Assembly (NCBI GenBank): GCA_938015525.1
Contig: CALLPC010000011.1
Location: 62,001 to 126,000 of the forward strand
Direction: 5' to 3'
DNA length: 64,000 bases
From: an uncultured Dehalococcoidia bacterium
GTDB taxonomy: Bacteria > Chloroflexota > Dehalococcoidia > Tepidiformales > Tepidiformaceae
The translations under genes were made by a program, and so were the position numbers. Shown in pieces: positions 16,049 through 23,640 of this stretch (position 1 is its first letter; each line of letters begins with the position of its first letter). Below the pieces are notes generated by a model. The model worked only from the letters and a program-made list of their open reading frames with translations. It searched no databases and was not told the origin of the DNA.

Positions 16049-16315
16049 GTGGCCCAAAAAGATTTTGAACTCGACGACCCCTACGCCTTCGTCGCCCGGC
16101 GCTTCCCCGTGCCAGAAGGCGTCGACCAGGACGCCCTGATGGCCCGCTGCATCGTCGAGGAGTATGCCCTCATGGCCATGCCGCCTGAAAAAGCGCTTCG
16201 GATGTTCGCCTCTCCGTACTTTTCGGGAACCCATGCCATCTACCGCCGCCGCGGAGAAGCCTTCATCCGCGACATCATCCGCACCGTGTACGGCACCGCA
16301 GCCGGGGAGGTGTAG
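16049..16315 (+). CDS. Small molybdoenzyme-operon protein of unknown function
   Basis: 88 aa, GTG start 9 bp after a CAGGAGG ribosome site and 3 bp after the catalytic subunit stop; it ends 2 bp before the beta subunit ATG. It is soluble and rich in helix formers, with MARCIVEEYALMAMPPEKAL in the middle and FSGTHAIYRRRGEAFI after it. There is no signal peptide, no membrane span and only one Cys, so it carries no cluster. Position between the two subunit genes argues for a role in assembly, or as a small subunit of the complex. I do not recognise a named family. Confidence 0.8.
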   Translation: MAQKDFELDDPYAFVARRFPVPEGVDQDALMARCIVEEYALMAMPPEKALRMFASPYFSGTHAIYRRRGEAFIRDIIRTVYGTAAGEV

Positions 16316-16317
16316 CC

Positions 16318-17553
16318 ATGCCGCGCGTCTACAACTGGCAGCTCGGGCGCCAGATGGACTACCGCTTCGAAACCGGCACTCAGAAGCGCCAGTTCGCCGC
16401 TGTGTTCAATATTAACCGCTGCATCGCCTGCCAGACCTGCACCATGGCCTGCAAGTCCACCTGGACCTTTTCACCCGGCCAGGAGCTGATGTGGTGGAAC
16501 AACGTCGAAACCAAACCGTTCGGTGGCTATCCCCACCACTGGGACACCAAACTCCTCGCGCTTCAGGAGGCCGCGGACCCGGGCGGCCAGGTCTGGGACG
16601 CGAGAGCCCCGACCCGCGCGGCCCCGTATGGCACCTTCGTCGGAAAGACCATCTTCGAAACTGCCGACGGCGTCGAAAAACAGGCTACCGGCTACCTCCC
16701 CACCGATGACGAATGGAAGTCGCCGAACCTCTTCGAAGATACGGCAACCCGGTTCTCGCCTACTGGCGCGACGCTGCCTGAGCACTCCGGTTGGTTCTTC
16801 TATCTCCAACGTATCTGCAATCACTGCACCTTCCCCGCCTGCGTCGCCGCCTGTCCCCGTAACGCCGCCTATAAGCGCGAGGAAGACGGCATCGTCCTCA
16901 TCGACCAGCAGCGCTGCCGCGGTTACCGCAAATGCGTCGAAGCCTGCCCGTACAAAAAAGCGATGTACCGGCCCACCACCCGCACGTCCGAAAAGTGCAT
17001 CGGCTGTTACCCGCGGGTCGAAGGGACTGACCCTCTCACTGAGAGCATCCCGATGGAGACCCGCTGCATGACGGCTTGCATCGGGAAAATCCGCCTCCAG
17101 GGACTCGTCAACGTCCAACCCGACGGTCAGTGGGCCGAAGACCGCCAAAACCCGCTTTACTACCTCGTTCATGTCGAGCGGGTCGCGCTGCCCCTCTATC
17201 CCCAGTTCGGCACCCAGCCCAACGTCTACTACATTCCCCCGCGCTGGGTCCCGCGCGACTACCTCCACCAGATGTTCGGGCCGGGCGCAGATGACGCTAT
17301 TGCCCGCTACACGAACCCATCGCGCGAGCTCCTCGCCGTCCTCCAGCTTTTCCGCGCGACACAGAAAATCATCTTCTCGTACCGCATCGAACCCGGGCCA
17401 AAGACCGCTGAGTTCACTATCGACGGCCAGAAGCGCGAAATCTACAACGACACCGTGCTCGGCTTCGACAGCAAGGGCAACGAAATCGTCCGCATCACCG
17501 TCAACGAGCCGTTCTATGAGCGTCCCGACCGGTTCGCGATGAACACCATCTAG
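16318..17553 (+). CDS. nxrB: Iron-sulfur electron transfer subunit, nitrite oxidoreductase beta (NxrB)-like
   Basis: 411-aa four-cluster ferredoxin-type subunit. Cluster ligands: C35, C38, C41, C45; C167, C170, C175, C179; C200, C206, C210 (CRGYRKCVEACP, with Tyr in the second Cys position, consistent with a [3Fe-4S] cluster as in NarH); and C227, C230, C250, C254. From memory, the start (PRVYNWQLGRQMDY), FNINRCIACQTC, MWWNNVETKP, SEKCIGCYPRVEGTDPL and ALPLYPQFGT closely follow Nitrospira-type NxrB. No export signal is present; it should ride through Tat with the alpha subunit. It wires electrons between the alpha cluster and the gamma haem. Confidence 0.87.
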   Translation: MPRVYNWQLGRQMDYRFETGTQKRQFAAVFNINRCIACQTCTMACKSTWTFSPGQELMWWNNVETKPFGGYPHHWDTKLLALQEAADPGGQVWDARAPTRAAPYGTFVGKTIFETADGVEKQATGYLPTDDEWKSPNLFEDTATRFSPTGATLPEHSGWFFYLQRICNHCTFPACVAACPRNAAYKREEDGIVLIDQQRCRGYRKCVEACPYKKAMYRPTTRTSEKCIGCYPRVEGTDPLTESIPMETRCMTACIGKIRLQGLVNVQPDGQWAEDRQNPLYYLVHVERVALPLYPQFGTQPNVYYIPPRWVPRDYLHQMFGPGADDAIARYTNPSRELLAVLQLFRATQKIIFSYRIEPGPKTAEFTIDGQKREIYNDTVLGFDSKGNEIVRITVNEPFYERPDRFAMNTI

Positions 17554-17565
17554 CGAGGTCGAACC

Positions 17566-18318
17566 ATGCCCGCCTTGAAGCCATCATCAGTGGAACAGCT
17601 CGCGGCCGACGCCGCTCTCGCTGAACTCCTCGCGCTCGTTTTCGGACCTGTCTCCGGTGAGGCTCTCCAGCGTTGCCGGGAGGTGTGCGCCGCTCTAGCC
17701 GCTGACGACCCCGCAGCGCTCGACATCGCCCGGCTGGCAGCACTCCTCAACCTGCTCGACCCGGAGCGCTGGGATGCCCAGCGCGTCGCTCTCTTCTCGG
17801 TCGCCACGTCAGCCGACTGCCCGGGCTTCGAAACTGCCTACTTCGCCGCCGAGGCCCACCGCCAGGCCCACCGCATGGCCGACCTCGCTGGGCTCTACCG
17901 CGCCTTCGGCGTCATCCCTGCCCCGGGGGCTGGCCGGCCAGACGACCTCGCTGTCGAGCTCGAATTCCTCGCCTTCATGCTCCGAAAGGAAGCCTGGGCC
18001 CGGGAACACGGCGGTGCCCCCCGGGTCGCGCAGATGCAGCGCGGTCTCCGCATCCTCCTCGCCGAGCACCTCGGCCGTTGGGCGCCAGGCTTCGCCCGCC
18101 GTGTTCGTGAACGGGGTCCCGGGACCGTCTACGCGCCTGCGGCGGCGCTCCTCGAAGAGCTCGTCGCTTCGCATCTCGAGCGGCTTGGCCTCCGCGATAT
18201 CCCGCCGGCACCGGGGTTCGACCCCGCCGCCTGGGAAACTCCACGCAGCCACGGCCCCGAATTCGGGGTCGCCGCCTTCATCGACACTGCCGCCATCCCA
18301 GAGGAGGGTGCGCCATGA
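17566..18318 (+). CDS. TorD/NarJ-family molybdoenzyme maturation chaperone
   Basis: 250-aa all-helical protein with the family fingerprints CPGFETAYFAAEAHRQAHRM, a D-D-L-A-x-E-L-E-F-L-A-F-M-L helix and HLGRWAPGFARRV. Such chaperones bind the Tat signal of the catalytic subunit, hold the apoprotein while the molybdenum cofactor is inserted, and stop early export. It is encoded directly after the beta subunit, and its TGA overlaps the ATG of the gamma subunit. The cognate client is almost certainly the Tat-bearing catalytic subunit of this operon. Confidence 0.87.
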   Translation: MPALKPSSVEQLAADAALAELLALVFGPVSGEALQRCREVCAALAADDPAALDIARLAALLNLLDPERWDAQRVALFSVATSADCPGFETAYFAAEAHRQAHRMADLAGLYRAFGVIPAPGAGRPDDLAVELEFLAFMLRKEAWAREHGGAPRVAQMQRGLRILLAEHLGRWAPGFARRVRERGPGTVYAPAAALLEELVASHLERLGLRDIPPAPGFDPAAWETPRSHGPEFGVAAFIDTAAIPEEGAP

Positions 18319-19280
18319 CCATGCACGTCCGCTCCCGGAAACTCCTCGTGGCCTGCCTCGTCCTGCTCACTGCGGCAGTGCTGCAGTTCACTGGGGTCAA
18401 TCCCGCTGCCTCGCAGACCGTCCTCCTCGTCGCCTATGAATCACCGCGCGACCCCGGACTTGACCCCACCTCTGCCGCATGGGATGCGGTCCGTGCCGTC
18501 GAAGTCCCGCTGGCCGCCCAGCGCGGCAGCTACGCGGCCGGTGGCGGTTCCGTCGCCACGGTCCGGCTCAAAGCCCTCCACTACGGCGGCAGTCTCTACA
18601 TCCGCGTCGAATGGACCGACCGAACCGAAAACGCGAGCGCGCTTCGCGCCGAGGACTTCACCGATGCCGTCGCGCTCGAATTCCCGTCGCGCACCGCAGC
18701 AACCGTCCCGTCGGTCTGCATGGGACAGCCGGATGCGGGCGTCAACATCTGGTACTGGCGGGCCGACGTCGATGCCGGCAACGTCGCACTGGCTGCCGCC
18801 TACCCCAATATGCAGGTCGACGGCTATCCGTTCGAAGATGACACGTTCCTGACGGCGCGCGGCGCCGCCAACCCCGTCGCCGCCGACCGACCGGTCCAGA
18901 CCCTCACGTCCCGCCTTTTCGGTTACCTCAACACTTCCCCTGTGCAGGACGCCGCTGGCAAAGGCACGCGAACAGAATCCGGCTGGGCCGTCGTCTTCTC
19001 GCGGACGTTCCGAAGCACTGGTCCCGACCACGCCGACTTCGCACCGGGCGCCCGGACCGACCTCGCCGTCGCCGTCTGGGACGGCGCCAATCGGGAGCGC
19101 GACGGCATGAAGTCGGTTTCACAATTCGCCACCCTCCAGGTTGCCGCTGCGAGCCTCCCCGGTGGAGGGGGCATTGATGGCCGGTTCATCGCACTGGCCG
19201 CCATTCTGTTGGTCGGCCTTTCGGGAATTGGCATCGGCCTCGCGATTTACGGGGCTGCCGAACGGAGCCGCGAACGATGA
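18315..19280 (+). CDS. Ethylbenzene dehydrogenase-related haem b (gamma) subunit with C-terminal membrane anchor
   Basis: 321 aa. A Sec-type signal peptide covers residues ~1-34, the EB_dh-type haem-binding domain ~36-280, and a C-terminal membrane helix ~290-315 (FIALAAILLVGLSGIGIGLA) is followed by RSRER. By family, one haem b is held by Met and Lys; candidates here are M136 (CMGQPDAGV) and K266 (DGMKSVSQ). Homologues in ethylbenzene dehydrogenase, chlorate and selenate reductases are usually soluble periplasmic subunits, so the tail anchor is a useful difference: it would tether the complex to the outer face of the membrane. ATGA coupling exists on both sides. Confidence 0.85.
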   Translation: MTMHVRSRKLLVACLVLLTAAVLQFTGVNPAASQTVLLVAYESPRDPGLDPTSAAWDAVRAVEVPLAAQRGSYAAGGGSVATVRLKALHYGGSLYIRVEWTDRTENASALRAEDFTDAVALEFPSRTAATVPSVCMGQPDAGVNIWYWRADVDAGNVALAAAYPNMQVDGYPFEDDTFLTARGAANPVAADRPVQTLTSRLFGYLNTSPVQDAAGKGTRTESGWAVVFSRTFRSTGPDHADFAPGARTDLAVAVWDGANRERDGMKSVSQFATLQVAAASLPGGGGIDGRFIALAAILLVGLSGIGIGLAIYGAAERSRER

Positions 19281-20245
19281 CGGCTGCGATTCGTTTGCGA
19301 AGGTTCGTCGCAGCCGTCATCCCGTGGCTTGCCTGCGCTGCCCTCGCCGAACTCTTCCTCCTCCGCACTGGTACCCGCCTCGCCATCCATATCCCAGCCG
19401 CAGAGGCGCTCGAAGGCCCATACCTCGTCGCCGCATCGGTCGGCCGGTTTGCCTTCTTCGTTGCCCTCGTGCTCGCGGTCCTCGCCGCTGGAGCGGCCCT
19501 CTCGGCGCTGTGGGCGCGGGGAGACGCGCCGGCCCGTGTCGCGGCCGGTCTCTTCGCCGGATTCGTCGTCATCGCTGCGCTGCTTCCGCTGTTGCCCGGG
19601 GTGGCTCCCATTACTGCGGGCATCGCCGCCCTCGCCGCGTCCGCCCTGGCTGCTGCGGTCATCCCGGGCCGGGGTCCGTGGCCTGCCGTTCCGTTCGCCC
19701 TCCTCGGGCTTTCGCTGCTCGCTTCGGCCTGCTACACCGCCGTGCTCGCCTCACCGGGTCCTTCTGCCGCCGCAGCGGTCCCGCTTCTCGATGCGGCCGA
19801 GTTTACGGGTCTGGTCGCCGGCGCTACCCTGCCGCTCGTCTTTCGTCGCCGGCCTGCGTTCTCTGCCGCACTCGTCGCCGCCCTCGCTGCCCTCCTTGCG
19901 CTCTTCGTGTTCGCCGCCCCATCGGCGAGCCTCCGGATCATCCTGCTCTGGAACGGCGGAATCACTGGGGCATTGCCCCCGCTGCTGTATGCCGCTGCTT
20001 CGGCAGGCTTTGTGGCTGCTGCGTGGGAAGCGTGGCGCCGTGGCGAATCGAGGCTCCTACCGGTCTTCGCGTTGCTCCTCGCGGGCGGCCTTGGGCTCCA
20101 TAACACCTACCAGACGCTGCTCCTCCTTGTTGCAATTGCGGCCGCTGCACTCTTCGCCCCTCTCACCGTTCGGGTTGACGGTCGGGGGTCGTGGTCCGCG
20201 CACGTGAGCCCCGGAGCCCTCGCCCCCTCCGCGCGCCAGCTCTAG
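19277..20245 (+). CDS. Polytopic membrane protein at end of NXR-like operon
   Basis: 322 aa with roughly 9 hydrophobic segments rich in Ala and Leu, and few charged residues outside loops such as FRRRPAF and WRRGESR. The ATG overlaps the gamma subunit stop (ATGA), so it belongs to the operon. Only a few His are present (for example GLHNTYQ near residue 275), so b-type haem binding like NarI is not obvious. I do not recognise the family. By position it could be the membrane partner that passes electrons between the gamma haem and the quinone pool, but this is inference from context only. Confidence 0.75.
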   Translation: MTAAIRLRRFVAAVIPWLACAALAELFLLRTGTRLAIHIPAAEALEGPYLVAASVGRFAFFVALVLAVLAAGAALSALWARGDAPARVAAGLFAGFVVIAALLPLLPGVAPITAGIAALAASALAAAVIPGRGPWPAVPFALLGLSLLASACYTAVLASPGPSAAAAVPLLDAAEFTGLVAGATLPLVFRRRPAFSAALVAALAALLALFVFAAPSASLRIILLWNGGITGALPPLLYAAASAGFVAAAWEAWRRGESRLLPVFALLLAGGLGLHNTYQTLLLLVAIAAAALFAPLTVRVDGRGSWSAHVSPGALAPSARQL

Positions 20246-20257
20246 CATCATCTTCGG

Positions 20258-20911
20258 ATGGTTCGAGTCCTCATCCTCATCTTCGGCTTTGCGGCGCTCA
20301 TCGCCGGGGCGGCCTGCACCGCCTCCGGCGTCGCCTCGCTCCGTACCCTTGATGAAGACGACTACATCCTCAGCGGCCCGGCCCGCCTCACGACGTCAGC
20401 CTCCGGCTTCGTCGGCTCCACGAAAGAGGTCGTCGGCCGCGATTCCGGCCTCCGCCGGGGGGCCGTCACCGTCCGCATCCGCGTCGTCGAAGGGGGCAGC
20501 ATCTTCCTGGGCATCGCCCCCCGTGATGCTGCGGACGCCTACCTGGGCGCAGCGCGGCGCGAAATCCTCGACCAGCTTCGCTACGACCCGCTCGAAGTTC
20601 GCCGCACCGCCGCCGGTGCCGGCGCCCTCCCCGGCCCTCCCGCATCCGCCCTTACCTGGACCGTCAGCGCCGCCGGCGATGCCCCCTTCGACCTCACGTG
20701 GGAAGCGGAAAACGGCGACTTCGTCTTCGCCATCCTGCGCCAGGACGGCAGTCCCGGGGTCGACGTTACTCTCGAGTTCGGCACGAAGTTCCGCAATCAG
20801 CGCAGCTTCGCTATTGCCGGTATTGCCATCGGCATGGTCGTCGTCGTTCTCGGGTTCCTGTTCCTGTTCGTTGCCCTCCGCCGTCGCGTCACACCGTCGC
20901 CGGCGGCCTAG
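20258..20911 (+). CDS. Membrane protein with two terminal helices, unknown function
   Basis: 217 aa: an N-terminal hydrophobic segment (LILIFGFAALIAGAACTASG), an extracytoplasmic beta-rich domain of about 145 residues, and a C-terminal membrane helix (AIGMVVVVLGFLFLFVAL) followed by RRR. It starts 12 bp after the NXR-like operon, so it may be read through from it, although its content has no redox motif. The stop overlaps the convergent tyrS stop in a shared CTAG. No family recognised. Confidence 0.75.
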   Translation: MVRVLILIFGFAALIAGAACTASGVASLRTLDEDDYILSGPARLTTSASGFVGSTKEVVGRDSGLRRGAVTVRIRVVEGGSIFLGIAPRDAADAYLGAARREILDQLRYDPLEVRRTAAGAGALPGPPASALTWTVSAAGDAPFDLTWEAENGDFVFAILRQDGSPGVDVTLEFGTKFRNQRSFAIAGIAIGMVVVVLGFLFLFVALRRRVTPSPAA

Positions 20912-22116
20912 ACGAGCCGGATCCAGCGCCGCTTTCCGACGTGAACGACGGTGCCGGGGCGCGCCGGGGTGGTCGCCTCCATCGCGAGCCCGTCCACCGT
21001 CACCGCCTTCTGTTCGAACAGCCGGCGAGCCTCGCGCTTCGAGGGCGCCGCCCCGGCCCCGAGCACCACGTCGATGAGCAGTTCGCCTTCCCGCACCGCG
21101 TATTCGGGCACATCGTCCGGCACTTCCTTCCGCTGGATGGTCCGCTCGAAGTGCTCCTGTGCACGTGCCGCGGCTTCCGGTCCCCAGAACTCGCTCACGA
21201 TCGTCCGCGCCAGCAGCTTCTTCGTTTCCATCGGGCTCTGCTCGCCCGTCCGCATCGCCGCCATGATGCGTTGCACCTCGGCCGGGTGCAGGTTCGTCCC
21301 AAGGGTGAAGAACTGTTCGATGACCTCGTCCGGGATCGACATCACCTTCCCGAACTGCACCTCCGGCGGGTCGTCCACGCCCACGTGGTTGCCCTTCGAT
21401 TTCGACATCCGCTCCTTGCCGTCGAGTCCCACCAGGATCGGCAGCGTCACTGGCACGTGCGGCCGCTGCCCTGCGTCGGCCTGGATTTTCCTGCCCGCCA
21501 TCAGGTTGAAAAGCTGCTCCGTGCCCCCGACCTGGACGTCGCACTCCAGGGCGTAGGCGTCATAGCCCTGCATCAGCGCGTAGAGGAACTCATGCAGGTA
21601 GACCGGGTCGCCGGCCTCCCACCGCAACCGGAAGTTCTCCCGCCGCAGCATCTCGGCCGCGGTGAACTTCGACATCAGCCGGATGATGTCCGGCAGCATC
21701 AGCTTCCCGAGCCACTCCGAATTGTGCCGGACTTCCATCGTCGCCGCGTCAAGGATGCGCGACGCCTGCTCCACGTAGGTCGCTTCGTTCGCACGGACCT
21801 GCTCCGGGGTCAGCATCGGCCGGAGCTTGTTCTTGTCGCTCGGGTCGCCCACCAGCGCGGTGTAATCGCCGATGAGGAAGATGCAATGGTGCCCAAACTG
21901 CTGGAACTGGCGCAGCTTCCGCAGCGGCACGCAGTGGCCCAGCGTGAGCGAGCTGGCCGTCGGGTCCACCCCGAGGTACACCCGCAGCGGCCGGTCTTCC
22001 TCGAGCCGCTCCCGGAGCTCCCGCTCCATCTGCCGTTTCAGCAGCGGGTCGCCGTAGTCGACGCCGCTCATCAGCACTTCGAGCTGTTCGTCGACCGGTG
22101 CCATCGTCCTCGTCAT
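20908..22116 (-). CDS. tyrS: Tyrosyl-tRNA synthetase
   Basis: 402-aa class I synthetase charging tRNA-Tyr. The HIGH-type motif is LTLGH (residues ~58-62), the KMSKS-type motif is ERMSKSKGN (~230), and a C-terminal S4 RNA-binding domain covers ~335-402 (SKREARRLFEQKAV). The 400-residue length and the GTEQLFNLMAGR segment fit the TyrRS branch often called TyrZ. The gene begins 33 bp downstream of ribF on the same strand. Starts at MTRTMAP; an internal ATG at residue 5 is a possible alternative. Confidence 0.96.
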   Translation of the reverse strand: MTRTMAPVDEQLEVLMSGVDYGDPLLKRQMERELRERLEEDRPLRVYLGVDPTASSLTLGHCVPLRKLRQFQQFGHHCIFLIGDYTALVGDPSDKNKLRPMLTPEQVRANEATYVEQASRILDAATMEVRHNSEWLGKLMLPDIIRLMSKFTAAEMLRRENFRLRWEAGDPVYLHEFLYALMQGYDAYALECDVQVGGTEQLFNLMAGRKIQADAGQRPHVPVTLPILVGLDGKERMSKSKGNHVGVDDPPEVQFGKVMSIPDEVIEQFFTLGTNLHPAEVQRIMAAMRTGEQSPMETKKLLARTIVSEFWGPEAAARAQEHFERTIQRKEVPDDVPEYAVREGELLIDVVLGAGAAPSKREARRLFEQKAVTVDGLAMEATTPARPGTVVHVGKRRWIRLV

Positions 22117-22148
22117 ACCGAACGCATCCCGGGAGCAGCGTGGGTGGT

Positions 22149-23096
22149 TCAGGCGCCGCCGAGCAGCCGCCGCGCCTCACGAACATCTTCCGCGATCTGC
22201 GCCTTGAGAGCATCGGCGGATTCAAATTTGACCTCGCCGCGGACCCTCGCGATGACCTCCAGGTCCATCCGCTCCCCGTAGATGTCCCCCTCGAAGTCCA
22301 GCAGGTGCGTCTCAATCGAGACGTGCCCCGCGTCGAACGTCGGCCGCCGCCCGATGTTCGTTGCTCCCATCAACCGGTGGCCGGCCACCCTCGCCCGTGT
22401 CGCGTACACCCCGAGCGCGGGCAGCGCCCGGTCAGCCGCCACCGAAATGTTCGCGGTCGGAAATCCGATCGTCCTCCCCCGTTCGAACCCGCGGACGACT
22501 GGCCCCGAAAGCCGGTACGGCCGCCCCAGCAGTGCCGTCACGCGCTCCATGTCCCCCGCCGCCAGTGCCGCCCGCACCGCCGTCGAGCTGTACCGCTCGT
22601 GGTCGTGCATCAGCGGCTCCACCTGGACCACCTCGAACCCGAGCTCCGCACCCAGCCGGCGCATCCGCTCCACCGTATCCCTCGGAGCCCCCCTTCCGAA
22701 GGCCGCATCTGGGCCCAGCACCATCAGCCGCATCCTCAGGAACTCGACAAATGCCCCCGCCAGCTCCTCCGCTGTCACCTCTGAAACTTCGCTCGTGAAC
22801 GTCAGCGGGATGACCCAGTCGGCCCCCGCCGCCCGGACCAGCTCCATCCGGTCCTCGAGCGAGGTGAGGTAACTCGGCGGGATTTCCGGCCGCAGCACGG
22901 TCACCGGGTGCGGGTGGAGGGTCACGACCCCGGGTGAGAGCGCCCGGCGCCGGGCTTCTTCGCGCAGCCGCCCCAGGAGCCACTGGTGGCCGCGGTGCAC
23001 CCCGTCGAGCACCCCGATCGTCAGCGCCGTCTCCGGGCCCGGCGCCCCGGCCGCCAGCTGCGCTCGCGTGAACGAAGGCAAGACCATCGCAGTCAT
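22149..23096 (-). CDS. ribF: Bifunctional riboflavin kinase/FAD synthetase
   Basis: 315 aa, start placed at ATG 23096 (MTAMVLPSF); ATG 23087 is nearly as good. The N-terminal FMN adenylyltransferase domain has TIGVLDGVHRGHQ (nucleotidyltransferase G-x-H-x-G-H) and SSTAVRAAL. The C-terminal flavokinase domain has RGRTIGFPTANI and ETHLLDFEGDIYG. It makes FMN and FAD from riboflavin, relevant to the many flavoenzymes in this window. The frame is open to 23558 upstream, but that extension overlaps a divergent thioesterase gene and has no family match. Confidence 0.95.
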   Translation of the reverse strand: MTAMVLPSFTRAQLAAGAPGPETALTIGVLDGVHRGHQWLLGRLREEARRRALSPGVVTLHPHPVTVLRPEIPPSYLTSLEDRMELVRAAGADWVIPLTFTSEVSEVTAEELAGAFVEFLRMRLMVLGPDAAFGRGAPRDTVERMRRLGAELGFEVVQVEPLMHDHERYSSTAVRAALAAGDMERVTALLGRPYRLSGPVVRGFERGRTIGFPTANISVAADRALPALGVYATRARVAGHRLMGATNIGRRPTFDAGHVSIETHLLDFEGDIYGERMDLEVIARVRGEVKFESADALKAQIAEDVREARRLLGGA

Positions 23097-23219
23097 CCTA
23101 CTCCCCCCGGGGCTCCCGGGCAGTAACACCAGCCGTTGTGACTCCGGCGGTCCTCGACCGGCGTCACCGTATCCGGCATGCTCTGCTTCAGCCTGCGCGT
23201 CAGCCCAGGAGCAACTTCC

Positions 23220-23630
23220 ATGGCCGGCGACATCCTCGCGTCCCTCCAGTCCCGCCTCCAGCCCTTCTTCCCCGGTCTCCTCGGCGTCCGGCTCACCAGC
23301 GCCGAGCCCGACCGGGTCACGGCCGAGCTCACCGTCCGTGAAGAGCTCTGCACTGTGCCCGGCATTCTCCACGGCGGAGCCATCATGGCCTTCGCCGACA
23401 CCCTCGGCGCCGTTGGCACCGTGCTCAATCTTCCCGACGGTGCCGGCACCACGACGATTGAATCGAAAACGAACTTCTTCGCGCCTGCCGTCTCCGGAAC
23501 GACCATTACCGCCGAGTGCATCCCGCTCCACCGCGGCCGCCGTACCCAGACGTGGCAAACTTCCATCCGCAACCCGGAAGGCCGGCTCATCGCCATCGTC
23601 ACCCAGACCCAGGTGGTCCTCACCCCCTGA
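23220..23630 (+). CDS. PaaI-family hotdog-fold thioesterase
   Basis: 136 aa from the ATG at 23220, which is preceded by an AGGAG ribosome site; an upstream in-frame ATG at 23178 lacks one. The hotdog-fold signature is HGGAIMAFADTLGAV, where HGG and the Asp form the usual PaaI/YdiI active site, followed by ESKTNFFAPAVSG. It would hydrolyse an acyl- or aryl-CoA thioester. It is divergent from ribF and convergent with dnaE2. Confidence 0.9.
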   Translation: MAGDILASLQSRLQPFFPGLLGVRLTSAEPDRVTAELTVREELCTVPGILHGGAIMAFADTLGAVGTVLNLPDGAGTTTIESKTNFFAPAVSGTTITAECIPLHRGRRTQTWQTSIRNPEGRLIAIVTQTQVVLTP

Positions 23631-23640
23631 GCCCGGCCTC

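Noticed and set aside
14918..16234. Long minus-strand frame over the end of the catalytic subunit
   Set aside because: Antisense shadow of the molybdoenzyme gene, without ribosome site or recognisable domain.
12599..17553. Classical membrane-bound nitrate reductase NarGH
   Set aside because: The alpha has a Tat signal and Cys first ligand, the beta is NxrB-like, and a haem gamma of the EB_dh type replaces NarI.
22149..23558. 469-codon version of ribF
   Set aside because: The extra N-terminal part overlaps the divergent thioesterase and is not found in RibF proteins of usual length (~310 aa).
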